This document shows positions 10,176-20,456 of a DNA stretch of 64,000 bases, piece by piece. Numbering within the stretch: position 1 is the first letter of the stretch; each line of letters begins with the position of its first letter. Both the position numbers and the translations under genes were made by a program. The stretch spans positions 4,483,001-4,547,000 of the forward strand of contig NZ_AP019749.1 of assembly GCF_006740045.1 (NCBI RefSeq), read 5' to 3'. The DNA comes from Comamonas terrigena NBRC 13299. GTDB taxonomy: Bacteria; Pseudomonadota; Gammaproteobacteria; Burkholderiales; Burkholderiaceae_C. A model generated the notes under the pieces. It was not told where the DNA came from. It saw only the letters and a list, made by a program, of their open reading frames with translations, and searched no databases.

Positions 10176-10970
10176 TCAGGCTGCTGCATTCAGCTGGGCC
10201 AGCCGCTCGGGCGTGCCCACATCCACCCAGAGGCCGCGGTAGACGCTGGCCCCCACGCGCCCGGCATCCATGGCACGGCGCAGCAGCGGCGCCAGCGGCG
10301 CGGCCCCACCCTGTGGGTTGCCTGCGGGAAGGTCGCACCAGGGCGCGCCAAACAGTTCGGCCTTGAGCAATGCGATGGTGCTGTAGGTATAGCGCGGCAA
10401 GGCCGCCAGCGCAGCGCTGGCCTGCGTTTTCGGCACGTTTACGGCGCGGCCCGTGCCGCTGCCCGGCGCACTTTCCGCCAGACCGAAGTCGCCTTGCGGG
10501 TTGTGCGCCGGATTGGGCACCAGCCAGAGATGGGCCAGATCGTTGCTGACAGCAAACGCGTCGTGTGCCGCAGCATCGAACACGAAATCCGGCGCAAACA
10601 CATCGCCCGCCGCCAGCCAGAACACGGGCGGCAGTTGCGGCAGGGCGCGGGCAATGCCGCCGGCCGTTTCCAGCGCATGGCCGAAATCCGCGCCTTCGTG
10701 CGAATAGCGCAGGCCACCGGCCGCCGCCAGCGCGGGCCAGGCCGCGTTCAGGTGCACGGGAATCTGCGTTCCCAGCCAGGCGGTGTTCACCACCATGTGG
10801 TCCACGCCGTCGCGCTGCAGCGCCGCCACATGCCAGTCCAGCAGCGCGCGGCCCCGCACGGCCAGCAGCGGCTTGGGAGTGGTGTCGGTCAGCGGGCGCA
10901 TGCGCTCGCCACGGCCTGCGGCCAGCAGCATCGCAGCGCGGGAGTGGGGTTCTGCCGGTAAAGAGCTCAT
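10176..10970 (-). CDS. murU: Nucleotidyltransferase, likely N-acetylmuramate-1-phosphate uridylyltransferase
   Basis: A 264-residue sugar-phosphate nucleotidyltransferase. It has the signature [14 protein letters not shown] followed by PKPLL (residues about 15-36), the substrate-binding EtaGGI segment ([11 protein letters not shown]), and the C-terminal [14 protein letters not shown]. These features match MurU, which makes UDP-MurNAc in the peptidoglycan recycling route that bypasses de novo synthesis and fosfomycin. In Pseudomonas and Comamonadaceae the kinase AmgK normally sits beside murU, but no kinase is adjacent here, so specificity is inferred only from sequence style. The start has a strong AGGACAGG ribosome-binding site. 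Divergent from tkt. Confidence 0.82.
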   Translation of the reverse strand: MSSLPAEPHSRAAMLLAAGRGERMRPLTDTTPKPLLAVRGRALLDWHVAALQRDGVDHMVVNTAWLGTQIPVHLNAAWPALAAAGGLRYSHEGADFGHALETAGGIARALPQLPPVFWLAAGDVFAPDFVFDAAAHDAFAVSNDLAHLWLVPNPAHNPQGDFGLAESAPGSGTGRAVNVPKTQASAALAALPRYTYSTIALLKAELFGAPWCDLPAGNPQGGAAPLAPLLRRAMDAGRVGASVYRGLWVDVGTPERLAQLNAAA

Positions 10971-11180
10971 GTCCTGTCCTGTCTTGCGCGGTGTCAGGCC
11001 TGCACCGCAGCCGCTACTGTAGGGCTTGTGGCGCTCACATTTCCATGCCGAAGCGTGATTTCCGACTGCGCAGCCCCCGCGCTGCACAGGGGGCTCTGTA
11101 ACCCGTATGAAACTCGCCGCAGCCACATCGGTAAAATCCCGCCCATCTCTTTGCACACTCACCCCTCGGAGCTGCCCTCC

Positions 11181-13226
11181 ATGGCAAACACCCAAATGAT
11201 GGCCAACGCAATCCGCGCGCTGGCTATGGACGCTGTTCAACAAGCTAATTCCGGCCACCCCGGAGCCCCCATGGGCATGGCCGACATGGCCGTGGCGCTG
11301 TGGAGCCGCCACCTCCAGCACAACCCTGTGAACCCGCACTGGGCCAACCGCGACCGGTTCATCCTGTCCAACGGCCACGGCTCCATGCTGATCTACGCCC
11401 TGCTGCACCTGACCGGCTACGAGCTGCCTCTGCAGGAGCTGAAGAACTTCCGCCAGCTGCACAGCAAGACCGCCGGCCACCCCGAAGTGGGCGTGACACC
11501 GGGCGTGGAAACCACTACCGGCCCGCTGGGCCAGGGCATCACCAATGCCGTGGGCTTTGCCCTGGCTGAAAAGCTGCTGGCCGCCGAATTCAACCAGGAC
11601 AAGCACACGATCGTGGACCACCACACCTTCGTGTTCCTGGGCGATGGCTGCCTGATGGAAGGCATCTCGCATGAAGCCGCCTCCCTGGCCGGCGCCTGGA
11701 AGCTGAACAAGCTGATCGCGCTGTACGACGACAACGGCATCTCCATCGACGGCAAGGTCACGCCCTGGTTCATCGACAACACGCCCGAGCGTTTCGAGGC
11801 CTACGGCTGGAACGTGATCCGCGCCGTGGACGGCCACAATGTGGACGCCGTGGACGCCGCCATTGCCGAAGCCAAGAAGAGCGCCACCAAGCCCACGCTG
11901 ATCTGCTGCAAGACCAGCATCGGCAAGGGTTCGCCCAACCGCCAGGACACCGCCAAGGCCCACGGCGAGCCGCTGGGTGCCGAAGAAATCGCGCTGACCC
12001 GCGCCGCACTGGGCTGGACCTACGGCCCCTTCGAAATCCCCGCCGATGTCTATACCGACTGGGACGCCAAGGACCAGGGTGCCAAGGCCGAAGCCGCCTG
12101 GGACAAGAAGTTCGCCGCCTACGCCAAGGACTACCCCGAGCTGGCAGCTGCCTTCACCCGCCGCATGGCCGGCAACCTGCCCGACAACTTCGTCGAAGTG
12201 GCCGCGCAGATCGCCTCCGACGCGCATGACGCCGGCGCCACCGTGGCCAGCCGCAAGGCCAGCCAGCTGGCCCTGGAAGGCCTGACCGCCGCGCTGCCCG
12301 AACTGCTGGGCGGCTCCGCCGACCTGACCGGCTCCAACCTGACCAACACCAAGTCCACCCCCGCTTTCCGCGTGGACGACAACGGTGCCGTGGTCAAGAC
12401 CGAAGAAGGCAAGATCGGCCGCCACATCAACTACGGTGTGCGCGAGTTCGGCATGGCCGCCATCCTGAACGGTGTGGCGCTGCATGGTGGTTACATCCCC
12501 TACGCAGGCACCTTCCTGACCTTCTCCGACTACAGCCGCAACGCCATCCGCATGGCCGCGCTGATGAAGCAGCGCGTGATCCACGTGTTCACCCACGACT
12601 CCATCGGCCTGGGCGAAGACGGCCCCACCCACCAGTCCATCGAACATGCGGCCAGCCTGCGTCTGATCCCCGGTCTGGATGTGTGGCGCCCCGCGGACAC
12701 CACCGAAACCGCCATGGCCTGGGCCGTGGCCATCAGCCAGAAGAACCGGCCCACAGCCATGCTGCTGTCGCGCCAGAACCTGGCCTACGCTCCCAAGAGC
12801 GAAGACGCGCTGGACAACATCGCTTGCGGCGGCTACGTGCTCTCCGAGCCCAAGGACGTGGGCCTGAAGGGCAAGAAGGCCCAGGCCGTGATCATCGCCA
12901 CCGGCTCCGAAGTGCAGCTGGCCCTCGCGGCCCAGAAGCAGCTGGCCGAGAAGAAGATTGCCGTGCGCGTGGTCTCCATGCCCAGCACCACCACCTTCGA
13001 CCGCCAGGACATGGCCTACAAGCAGTCCGTGCTGCCCGCCGGCCTGCCCCGCATCGCGGTGGAAATGGGCGTGACCGACTTCTGGTGGAAGTACGGCTGC
13101 GCTGCCGTGGTCGGTATCGACAGCTATGGCGAATCGGCTCCCGCACCGGTGCTGTTCAAGCACTTCGGCTTCACCGCCGAGAACGTGGCCGACACCGTGC
13201 GCGAGGCTTTGCGCCGCAACAAGTAA
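11181..13226 (+). CDS. tkt: Transketolase
   Basis: Thiamine-diphosphate enzyme moving two-carbon units between sugar phosphates in the non-oxidative pentose phosphate pathway (and the Calvin cycle where present). The 681-residue length is normal. Motifs are complete: [11 protein letters not shown] near the N-terminus, the cofactor/metal motif [23 protein letters not shown] with the catalytic glutamate that activates the thiazolium ring, and the [14 protein letters not shown] region with active-site histidines. The ATG at 11181 has GGAG about 10 bases before it. Open frame further upstream does not resemble transketolase. A terminator separates it from gap, but with only 96 bp between the genes, read-through to gap is plausible. 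Confidence 0.97.
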   Translation: MANTQMMANAIRALAMDAVQQANSGHPGAPMGMADMAVALWSRHLQHNPVNPHWANRDRFILSNGHGSMLIYALLHLTGYELPLQELKNFRQLHSKTAGHPEVGVTPGVETTTGPLGQGITNAVGFALAEKLLAAEFNQDKHTIVDHHTFVFLGDGCLMEGISHEAASLAGAWKLNKLIALYDDNGISIDGKVTPWFIDNTPERFEAYGWNVIRAVDGHNVDAVDAAIAEAKKSATKPTLICCKTSIGKGSPNRQDTAKAHGEPLGAEEIALTRAALGWTYGPFEIPADVYTDWDAKDQGAKAEAAWDKKFAAYAKDYPELAAAFTRRMAGNLPDNFVEVAAQIASDAHDAGATVASRKASQLALEGLTAALPELLGGSADLTGSNLTNTKSTPAFRVDDNGAVVKTEEGKIGRHINYGVREFGMAAILNGVALHGGYIPYAGTFLTFSDYSRNAIRMAALMKQRVIHVFTHDSIGLGEDGPTHQSIEHAASLRLIPGLDVWRPADTTETAMAWAVAISQKNRPTAMLLSRQNLAYAPKSEDALDNIACGGYVLSEPKDVGLKGKKAQAVIIATGSEVQLALAAQKQLAEKKIAVRVVSMPSTTTFDRQDMAYKQSVLPAGLPRIAVEMGVTDFWWKYGCAAVVGIDSYGESAPAPVLFKHFGFTAENVADTVREALRRNK

Positions 13227-13237
13227 TCACGATCAAG

Positions 13238-13273
13238 ACGCCCACCCTGGCTTGGCTTTGGTGGGCGTTTTGC
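13238..13273 (+). terminator. Rho-independent terminator after tkt
   Basis: A perfect 9 bp stem ACGCCCACC/GGTGGGCGT with a 13-base loop is followed by a TTTT run. It lies 12 bp after the tkt stop and 50 bp before gap, so it acts as a terminator or an attenuator between the two genes. Confidence 0.82.
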
Positions 13274-13277
13274 CTAG

Positions 13278-14321
<1,044 letters not shown>

Positions 14322-14340
14322 GCCCTGCGGCTTCACTGCC

Positions 14341-14379
14341 CGGATCGCTGTTCAGGCCTTTGGGCGCTGCAGCGATCCG
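14341..14379. repeat. 10 bp inverted repeat just downstream of gap
   Basis: CGGATCGCTG at 14341-14350 is repeated as its exact complement CAGCGATCCG at 14370-14379, leaving a 19-base loop. It lies 20 bp after the gap stop and directly before the terminator, so it may protect the 3' end of the mRNA. Confidence 0.5.
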
Positions 14380-14383
14380 CCAC

Positions 14384-14419
14384 AAAAAAAGCCAGCCCGG
14401 CAACGCGGCTGGCTTTTTT
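14384..14419. terminator. Bidirectional terminator between gap and the Bug receptor gene
   Basis: The stem AGCCAGCC/GGCTGGCT is flanked by seven A on the left and six T on the right, so it works for both convergent genes (gap on plus, Bug receptor on minus). Confidence 0.88.
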
Positions 14420-14457
14420 GCATCCTGTGGATGGCGGATGCGGCTTTCGAGGGCGGC

Positions 14458-15435
14458 TTATTCGATGCGACCACCTGCTGCCTTGACGATCTGGCCGGCC
14501 GCCACCCAGTCGTCCTTCAGCAGCTGCTGGAACGCCGGCACCGGCAAGGTACCGGCTTCCACGCCCACGCGGGCAAGGCGTTCCTGCACCACCGGCTCGG
14601 CCAGCACCTTGCGCACCGCGGCATTGATGCGCTCCACCTCGGCAGCGGGCGTGCCGGCCGGTGCCAGCAGACCCAGCCAGGAATCGAAGGCATAGCCGGG
14701 TACGCCGGCTTCGGCCACCGTGGGCACATCGGGCAGGAAGCGCGAGCGCTGCTGGCCCGAATACGCCAGCAGCTTGATGCGCGGATCATGCTGGAAGGCC
14801 AGCATGCCGATGGTGGCGCCCGTGACCAGCTGTACGCGGCCCGCCAGCAGCTCGGTGGTGGCGTCACCGGTGGACTTCATCGGGATATGCTGCAACTGCA
14901 CACCGCTTTGCGCCGCCAGCAGGGCACTGGCCAGGTGGGACGCGCTGCCATTGCCCGCCGAGGCGTAGTTGAACTGGCCCGGCTGGGCCTTGGCGCGCTG
15001 CAGCAATGCAGCCAGCGAGCTGATGCCGCTGCTGGAGGGAACACCCACCACATAGCCGGTGCGGCCCAGGAAGGAGACGCCGACAAAGTCCTTCTGCGCG
15101 TCATACGGCAGCTTGGCGTACAGGTGGCTGGCCAGGTTGTGGCTGGCAGCCGCCAGCACCAGGGTATTGCCATCCGGCGCGGCCTTGGCCACCTGGGATG
15201 TGCCCACACTGCCACCCGCGCCCGCGCGGTTTTCCACCACCACGGTAGCGCCCAGGGCCTGGCCCAGTTCGTTGCTGAAGGTGCGGGCCACGGTGTCTTG
15301 CGTGGCACCGGCACCGAACGGCACCACGATGCGGATCAGGCGCTCGGCCTGTGCGGCGGACGCAAAGGAAACGGCCACGGCAGCAGCCAGCAGGGAACGG
15401 CGGGCGAGGGGGGAGAAGATCATCGCGACAGTCAT
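14458..15435 (-). CDS. Bug-family tripartite tricarboxylate transporter substrate-binding protein
   Basis: A periplasmic binding protein of the Bug (TctC-like) family, which captures small carboxylates or related compounds for a TctAB-type permease. The start chosen gives 325 residues. A signal peptide is visible (RR-SLLAAAVAVSFASAAQA, cleavage after AQA), followed by the family opening RIVVPFGAGATQDTVAR, then VENRAGAGGSVG, and PDVPTVAEAGVPGY near residue 235. In-frame ATGs at 15435 and 15423 are both possible and neither has a good Shine-Dalgarno. No tctA or tctB gene is nearby, which is normal for the many orphan Bug genes of Comamonadaceae. The substrate cannot be told. Confidence 0.9.
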   Translation of the reverse strand: MTVAMIFSPLARRSLLAAAVAVSFASAAQAERLIRIVVPFGAGATQDTVARTFSNELGQALGATVVVENRAGAGGSVGTSQVAKAAPDGNTLVLAAASHNLASHLYAKLPYDAQKDFVGVSFLGRTGYVVGVPSSSGISSLAALLQRAKAQPGQFNYASAGNGSASHLASALLAAQSGVQLQHIPMKSTGDATTELLAGRVQLVTGATIGMLAFQHDPRIKLLAYSGQQRSRFLPDVPTVAEAGVPGYAFDSWLGLLAPAGTPAAEVERINAAVRKVLAEPVVQERLARVGVEAGTLPVPAFQQLLKDDWVAAGQIVKAAGGRIE

Positions 15436-15668
15436 GCAGGGGGAAGAAAAAAAGCACCCACCTGCGCAGCACGACAGCGGCAAGGCGCCTGTGTATCGCA
15501 GGGAGTGCGAGCCCCCGATTCTGGCCAGCCACCCCCCGAAACCCAACCAATCATTTGCCATGTGCAAACTACCAAATCAACCGAAGGCCCGGGGGCTGTC
15601 CAGGCTTCGACTGCCACCACCAGGGTTGCACGACAGTTGCCACGCCCGGGGGCCGCATGATGGACGCC

Positions 15669-16028
15669 ATGACTGCACCCTCTTCCCTGCACGCGCCGAT
15701 TGGCTTTGACGATTTTCTGCAAGTGGAACTGCGCGTAGGCCGCATCGTGGCGGCCGAAGTATTCCCCCAGGCGCGCAAGCCCGCCTACCTCCTCCAGGTG
15801 GACTTTGGCCCGGCCCTGGGTCTGCGCAAGTCCAGCGCCCAGATCACCCAGCTCTACCAGCCCGAGGACCTGGTGGGCCGGCAGGTGGTGGCGGTGCTGA
15901 ACTTTCCCAAAAAGCAGATCGGTCCCATCCAGTCCGAATGTCTGGTGACCGGCTTTCACAATGCAGACGGCCATGTGGCGCTGTGTGTACCGGACCGCGA
16001 GGTGCCACTCGGCACCAAGCTGCTCTGA
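15669..16028 (+). CDS. CsaA/YgjH-like tRNA-binding protein
   Basis: A single-domain OB-fold protein of about 119 residues, matching CsaA and the EMAP/Arc1p-type tRNA-binding domain that is also appended to methionyl- and phenylalanyl-tRNA synthetases. Typical family stretches are FLQVELRVGRIVAAEVFPQARKP, SSAQIT(Q)LY, and the C-terminal VPLGTKLL. Members bind tRNA non-specifically, and some have chaperone-like activity in protein export. Start codons at 15657, 15660 and 15669 are all in frame; I chose 15669 because GGA lies at suitable spacing and the length fits the family. It is divergent from the Bug gene and converges on the LysR gene 21 bp downstream. Confidence 0.87.
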   Translation: MTAPSSLHAPIGFDDFLQVELRVGRIVAAEVFPQARKPAYLLQVDFGPALGLRKSSAQITQLYQPEDLVGRQVVAVLNFPKKQIGPIQSECLVTGFHNADGHVALCVPDREVPLGTKLL

Positions 16029-16049
16029 CGGGGGCCGGAGGCGCCAGCT

Positions 16050-16973
16050 TCAGGCGTGCTCGCGGACTCCGGCGCTGTCCGTGGGCGGCACCATCGCTGC
16101 CGCCAGAAAATCCAGAAACGCCGTGATGCGTGCCGCCAGCGCGGTGTTGCGGTAGTACACGGCGTGGATGGCCTGGCGCTGCAGCACGGTGGCCTGCGGC
16201 AGAACCTGCACCAGCGTCCCCTGGGCGCGGTCGCGCACGGTCATGAAGTCGGCCAGACAGACCACGCCCTGACCGGTCAGCGCCAGCTGGCGCATGGTCT
16301 CCCCGCTGGAGGCCGTGAGCTGGGGCGCCGCATCCCAGCGTTCGCCACCATCGCTGGTGCGCAGCGGCCACTGGTTCAAGCCCGGCACCTGGCTGTTGCC
16401 TATGCGCTGGTGCTGGGCCAGATCGGCCACGCTGCGGATGCGCGCATGCCCTTCCAGATAGGCCGGGCTGGCCAGCACCCGCAGCGGGCTGTGGCACAGC
16501 AGGCGCGCGTGCAGCGTGGAGTCACGCAGCGCACCAATGCGGATGGCAATGTCGGTGCGCTTTTCCAGCAGGTCGATGTGCAGGTCATCGGTGTTCAGCT
16601 CCAGCGTGATCAGCGGGTAGCGCGCACGAAACGCCGCCACCAGCGGCACCACCACATGCAGCATGAAAGGCGAAGCGGCGTTGACACGCAGCGGCCCCGC
16701 CGGGGCCTGGCGCCGCACGGCCAAGTCCTCCTCGGCGGCATCCAGGGCCTCCAGCACGGCACGGGCCTGGGCCAGAAAGCGCGCGCCTTCCTCGGTCAGC
16801 TCCAGCTTGCGCGTGGTGCGGCGCAGCAAGGTGGTGGCCAGTTTCTTCTCCAGCCGTGACAGGCTGCGGCTGATGCCGGACGTGGTCTGGTCCAGTTGCA
16901 GGGCCGCTGCCGTGATGCTGCCGGTGTCGACCACCGTCCGAAAGGCAAGCAGTTCTTCCAAAGTGGATTGCAT
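16050..16973 (-). CDS. LysR-family transcriptional regulator (next to dkgB)
   Basis: A 307-residue LysR-type regulator. The N-terminal winged helix-turn-helix (residues about 5-62) has the usual [21 protein letters not shown] recognition region, and the C-terminal effector domain follows. It is transcribed divergently from the aldo-keto reductase gene dkgB with 223 bp between the starts. This matches the E. coli yafC-dkgB neighbourhood, so it probably regulates dkgB and itself. The intergenic region has an AT-rich stretch (about 16993-17025) directly upstream of the LysR start, where the divergent promoters would fit. The effector molecule is unknown. Confidence 0.92.
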   Translation of the reverse strand: MQSTLEELLAFRTVVDTGSITAAALQLDQTTSGISRSLSRLEKKLATTLLRRTTRKLELTEEGARFLAQARAVLEALDAAEEDLAVRRQAPAGPLRVNAASPFMLHVVVPLVAAFRARYPLITLELNTDDLHIDLLEKRTDIAIRIGALRDSTLHARLLCHSPLRVLASPAYLEGHARIRSVADLAQHQRIGNSQVPGLNQWPLRTSDGGERWDAAPQLTASSGETMRQLALTGQGVVCLADFMTVRDRAQGTLVQVLPQATVLQRQAIHAVYYRNTALAARITAFLDFLAAAMVPPTDSAGVREHA

Positions 16974-17196
16974 GGGACCGAGCTTGGCGCAATTGTTGAT
17001 TTTTAGTCAATTATTTTCTGTGGATTCAGGGCTTTTTCTGCAGGTATGGCTGCGCCACACTGGCGCCATGCTTCGTGATGGCCTCGCAACGCCTTGCCAC
17101 CGCGGTGTTCCCCTGTGCGGGCGGCAGCACCTGCCATTGCCTTCTCCCCTGGCGGTGTCCGGCCACCGGCACCGCCCCTGTTTTGAAAGCCTTCCC

Positions 17197-18033
17197 ATGA
17201 CCGATACCCTGGCACACCCCGCTGCCGCTGCCCTTTCCGTGGTCCCCCCGCTGGGCCTGGGCACTTTCCGCCTGAAGGGCGATGTGGTGCAACAGTCCGT
17301 GCGCACCGCCCTGGAGCTGGGCTACCGCGCCATCGACACCGCGCAGATCTACGAGAACGAGGCCGATGTGGGCAGCGCCATCGCCGCCAGCGGCGTGCCG
17401 CGCCAGGACCTGTTCCTGACCACCAAGATCTGGGTCGCCCACCTGGGGGCCGATGCCCTGATCCCCAGCCTGCAGCAAAGCCTGGAGCACCTGCGCACCG
17501 ACCATGTGGACCTGACGCTGATCCACTGGCCCTCGCGCGACGTGCCGCTGCAGGACAGCCTGCGGGCCCTGCAGCGTGCCAGGGAACTGGGCCTGACGCG
17601 CCACATCGGTGTCTCCAACTTCAACACCGCGCTGCTGCAGCAGGCCATCGACACCGTGGGGGCCGACCAGATTGCCACCCACCAGATCGAGCTCAGCCCC
17701 TATCTGCAAAACCGCGCTGTCGTGGACTTCGCGCGCCAGCACGGCATCCACACCACGTCCTACATGACCCTGGGCTACGGCAAGCTGCTGGGCGAGCCGG
17801 TGCTGGCCGAGATCGCTACCGCCCACAGCGCCAGCCACGCCCAGGTGGCCCTGGCCTGGGCCATGCAGCACGGGATCGCCGTGATCCCCTCGTCCACCCA
17901 GCGCGCCCACCTGCAGAGCAACTTGGCCAGCCGCACGCTGCGCCTGAGCGCGGATGACATGGCTCGCATCGATGCGCTGGAGCGCGGCGACCGCCAGGTC
18001 AGCCCCGAAGGCCTGGCCCCGGTGTGGGACTGA
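17197..18033 (+). CDS. dkgB: 2,5-didehydrogluconate reductase DkgB (aldo-keto reductase)
   Basis: NADPH-dependent aldo-keto reductase of 278 residues. The catalytic tetrad is complete: D47, Y52, K77 and H110, in [16 protein letters not shown] and LIHWPS. The C-terminal cofactor region [14 protein letters not shown] is also present. DkgB reduces 2,5-diketo-gluconate and methylglyoxal in E. coli, and the real substrate here could be any small carbonyl. The ATG at 17197 follows a C-rich leader without a strong Shine-Dalgarno. The gene stands alone, flanked by a divergent LysR gene and a strong terminator, suggesting induction by that regulator under carbonyl stress or on sugar acids. Confidence 0.92.
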   Translation: MTDTLAHPAAAALSVVPPLGLGTFRLKGDVVQQSVRTALELGYRAIDTAQIYENEADVGSAIAASGVPRQDLFLTTKIWVAHLGADALIPSLQQSLEHLRTDHVDLTLIHWPSRDVPLQDSLRALQRARELGLTRHIGVSNFNTALLQQAIDTVGADQIATHQIELSPYLQNRAVVDFARQHGIHTTSYMTLGYGKLLGEPVLAEIATAHSASHAQVALAWAMQHGIAVIPSSTQRAHLQSNLASRTLRLSADDMARIDALERGDRQVSPEGLAPVWD

Positions 18034-18079
18034 GACCTGCTTGTCTCCTCGGGTCCGCACGCCACAGCGCACAGGCCAC

Positions 18080-18108
18080 AAAAAAAAGCTCCTGTCGGAG
18101 CTTTTTTT
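18080..18108. terminator. Bidirectional terminator after dkgB
   Basis: The stem GCTCC/GGAGC has a TGTC loop and is flanked by eight A and seven T. The paired A/T runs extend the stem, so it can stop dkgB from the left and the small minus-strand gene from the right. Confidence 0.88.
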
Positions 18109-18160
18109 GACGGCAAGGCCGTCCCTGTGAGACGACCTGAGGCCCCATGGGGCCCGTACT

Positions 18161-18436
18161 TCAGGCCGTGATCTGGATGGCGCCCAGATCGACGTATTCC
18201 AGAAACTCTTCGCGCGACAAGGTCACGGTAATGGGCTGGCCCTCGCTGGTCCAGGACACCACCATGCTGGCGATGGCCAGGTCCACCACGACCTCCTGGC
18301 CCTGGGGAATGGGCTCCAGCGGACCGTCTCCCACACGGTGCTGGACCAGGCCCGCAATCCGGGCGGAGAAGCGTGCTGGCAGGCCATCGGTGTCGCTGTC
18401 GTCGGCTGGGTCGGGAATGGGGGGATGGGTGCTCAT
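18161..18436 (-). CDS. Conserved-looking small hypothetical protein (91 aa)
   Basis: I do not recognise a family. The protein is acidic at its N-terminus (PDPADDSDTDG) and then has a run of alternating hydrophobic and polar residues that looks like beta-strands (QEVVVDLAIASMVVSW, QPITVTLSREEFLEYVDLGAIQI). No signal peptide or membrane segment is visible. The start is supported by a good AAGGAA ribosome-binding site 8-13 bases upstream of the ATG, and codon use is like its neighbours, so it is very probably a real gene. It lies upstream of the dkgB terminator and downstream of the HPF-like gene, from which a terminator separates it. Confidence 0.75.
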   Translation of the reverse strand: MSTHPPIPDPADDSDTDGLPARFSARIAGLVQHRVGDGPLEPIPQGQEVVVDLAIASMVVSWTSEGQPITVTLSREEFLEYVDLGAIQITA

Positions 18437-18638
18437 GCGCAAGTTCCTTTCCTTGTGATGGGCCGTGCAATCCGGCCGCGTGCTGCCATGCAGCAACGGG
18501 ACACCTACTGTAGCTGCCGCCGGCCCCACCGTCTGTCAGCCAAGGCGCTGTATCCGGCCAGGCCGGTCTGTGCGCACATTGCCGGCCTCGGCACCCTGCC
18601 ACAGGGCCTGGCCGGTCCCCCGCCGCAGCGGCGGACAC

Positions 18639-18664
18639 AAAAAAAGGCCGCCTGTCCGGCGGCC
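18639..18664 (-). terminator. Rho-independent terminator of the HPF-like gene
   Basis: On the minus strand: stem GGCCGCC/GGCGGCC, five-base loop, then seven T. It lies about 55 bp after the HPF-like stop. Confidence 0.87.
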
Positions 18665-18718
18665 TGTGCGCACAGGAGAGGGGCCCTGCACGGGCTCCGG
18701 GCCTGTGGCCCTCCAACC

Positions 18719-19081
18719 CTAGCCCACGGCGGGGTCTTCCACACCACGCACGCTCTCGCGACCGTTCTTGTCCTTGAGCTTGCCCAGATCGGTGTCCACC
18801 GCACGCAGCAGCTTGTCCACGGCCACGGCAAAGGCTTCATGCACCTTTTCAGCCTCGGCATTCACCGCAATCGGGGGTCGGCCATTGGCACGGGTTTCCA
18901 GTACGCAGCGCTTGCCGGGGCCGCCGGTGCTTTTGAGGGCATCGACGCCGGTGAGGTAGACCTCCACGCGCTGCACGTAATCCTTGAGTCGTGCCAGACG
19001 GGTGTTGATTTCTTCCTGGGCCCACTGCGCGAGCGAATCGCCGCCCTGGATGGAGTCGTCGGCATGAACTTGAACTTGCAT
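18719..19081 (-). CDS. HPF/RaiA-family ribosome-associated protein
   Basis: A 120-residue short-form relative of hibernation-promoting factor. It has the S30AE-like layout: a beta-strand (MQVQVHADD), a helix (WAQEEINTRLARLKDYVQRVEVYL), a strand with RCVLETRA, and a second helix (HEAFAVAVDKLLRAVDTDLGKLKDK). Family members bind the 30S decoding site during stress or stationary phase. Its sequence is not close to the classical YfiA/HPF, and it lacks the long dimerisation tail, so whether it dimerises ribosomes is unknown. A textbook AAGGAGGA lies 7 bases upstream of the ATG, implying efficient translation. Confidence 0.85.
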   Translation of the reverse strand: MQVQVHADDSIQGGDSLAQWAQEEINTRLARLKDYVQRVEVYLTGVDALKSTGGPGKRCVLETRANGRPPIAVNAEAEKVHEAFAVAVDKLLRAVDTDLGKLKDKNGRESVRGVEDPAVG

Positions 19082-19494
19082 CAGCTTCCTCCTTGTTGCC
19101 TTGCTGCCGCGCATGGCCTGCGCAGCGGTGAAACGACTTCACCCGCCACGGCCTGCTCGGGTCGACCTGGTGGTACTTGCCCGGCTTCGGCCTGCCATGC
19201 ACGGTTTCATGATGCCCCAGTTCGGCCTGCGGCGCAGCCTTTCGTCGCCACGAGAAGGACGCCTGTTGATGTCCGTCAAGTCCTACTTCGTGGCCCGACA
19301 GCCACAGCCAATGGCACACCAGTGCGCATGCAGACTGCCTCAAACACTTCCAAATTCATAGCAAACAGCACAAAGTAGCCCGAAGTTGCAGGCATCGCCA
19401 GATGTACATCCCGTTCTGCCGTACGACTGCGCCTACATGTAAAACCCGGATCGACTGCGCACAAAGGGGCGCATGCGCACTAGCATGGATGCTC
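19082..19494. other. 413 bp divergent intergenic region
   Basis: Lies between the HPF-like gene (minus) and the GATase-like hydrolase (plus) and must contain both promoters. The right half (about 19330-19450) is clearly richer in A and T than the flanking genes. I see a small inverted repeat GGTGAA/TTCACC at 19127-19143, and no convincing sigma-70 promoter, RNA gene or small open frame. Confidence 0.5.
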
Positions 19495-20367
19495 ATGACC
19501 GCGCCCGCCTCCCGCCGCCTGAAGATTGGCCTCTCGGCCTGCTTCTCCCATGCCGACCCTTACCGGCCGCTGTTCACCGGCAAGACACTGCAGTATGTCG
19601 AGCAGTCGATCGCCCACTGGATCATGTCCAGCGGTGCCATGGTGGTCATGGTGCCCTGCCCCACCGGTGAAACCGCGCGCGGCGACGTGACGCTGGCGCA
19701 TTACGCCGAATGGCTGGATGGCGTGGTGATGCACGGCGGTGCCGACGTGTGGCCCGGCAGCTATGGCGAGGAACCGCTGCAGCCCGAATGGCTGGGCGAT
19801 CGGGTGCGTGACCTGTACGACATGGCGGTGGTGGAGGCCTTCAGCCAGGCCGGCAAGCCCATCTTCGGGGTCTGCCGCGGCCTGCAACTGATCAATGTGG
19901 CCTTTGGCGGCACGCTCTACCAGGACATCGAAACCCAGGTGCCCGGCGCACAGCAGCACCGCAACCCCATCACCTACGACAAGCACCAGCACGACATCGC
20001 CATCGTGCCCGGCAGCCGCCTGGACCGGCTCTACCCCAACCAGCCGCGCGCACGGGTCAACAGCATCCACCACCAGGGCATCAAGAACGTGGCGCCGGGC
20101 TTTGACATCGAGGCCTGGAGCATTCCGGACCGCATTCCCGAAGCCATCCACCGCCGCATCGGTGGCAAAAGCTATATCGCGGCCACGCAGTGGCATCCCG
20201 AGTTCCGCGACCCCGAAGGCCGCACCCTGGACGACCGCGTCATTCTGGAAGATTTTCTGGCCGCCTGCGAACGCGCCCAGGTGCGTCCGGCACTGAGCCA
20301 CAGCCCGTTCCAGATCCGCGACCGCGCGGCCCGCATGCTGCGGCGCGCCCTGCTGCGCAAGCGCTGA
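19495..20367 (+). CDS. Gamma-glutamyl-gamma-aminobutyrate hydrolase-like peptidase C26 (class I GATase fold)
   Basis: A 290-residue stand-alone class I glutamine-amidotransferase-like hydrolase related to PuuD. The nucleophile Cys127 sits in FGVCRG, and His234 and Glu236 in QWHPE complete the triad. MHGGADVWP near residues 79-87 is the oxyanion-strand region. PuuD hydrolyses gamma-glutamyl-GABA in putrescine breakdown, but no other puu gene is nearby and the substrate could be another gamma-glutamyl compound. ATGs at 19485 (out of frame), 19489 and 19495 crowd the start; 19495 is preceded by GGAT at 7-10 bases and fits the family N-terminus. It is followed by a hairpin without a T-run. Confidence 0.9.
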   Translation: MTAPASRRLKIGLSACFSHADPYRPLFTGKTLQYVEQSIAHWIMSSGAMVVMVPCPTGETARGDVTLAHYAEWLDGVVMHGGADVWPGSYGEEPLQPEWLGDRVRDLYDMAVVEAFSQAGKPIFGVCRGLQLINVAFGGTLYQDIETQVPGAQQHRNPITYDKHQHDIAIVPGSRLDRLYPNQPRARVNSIHHQGIKNVAPGFDIEAWSIPDRIPEAIHRRIGGKSYIAATQWHPEFRDPEGRTLDDRVILEDFLAACERAQVRPALSHSPFQIRDRAARMLRRALLRKR

Positions 20368-20396
20368 GCACCGGCGCCGCCGGTGCACCAGCAACG

Positions 20397-20422
20397 ACAC
20401 AGCCGCCCGCAGGCGGCTGTGT
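20397..20422. terminator. Strong hairpin between two convergent genes
   Basis: A perfect 11 bp stem ACACAGCCGCC/GGCGGCTGTGT with a 4-base loop lies between the GATase-like gene and the PepSY gene stop. There is no T-run on either strand, so termination efficiency is unclear. Confidence 0.55.
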
Positions 20423-20456
20423 GCAAGGGGTTGGCAAAGGGCTGCCCGCCGGCATC

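Noticed and set aside
10176..13163. A 995-codon minus-strand frame running across tkt into murU
   Set aside because: Only the last 265 codons (murU) are real; the rest is antisense to transketolase.
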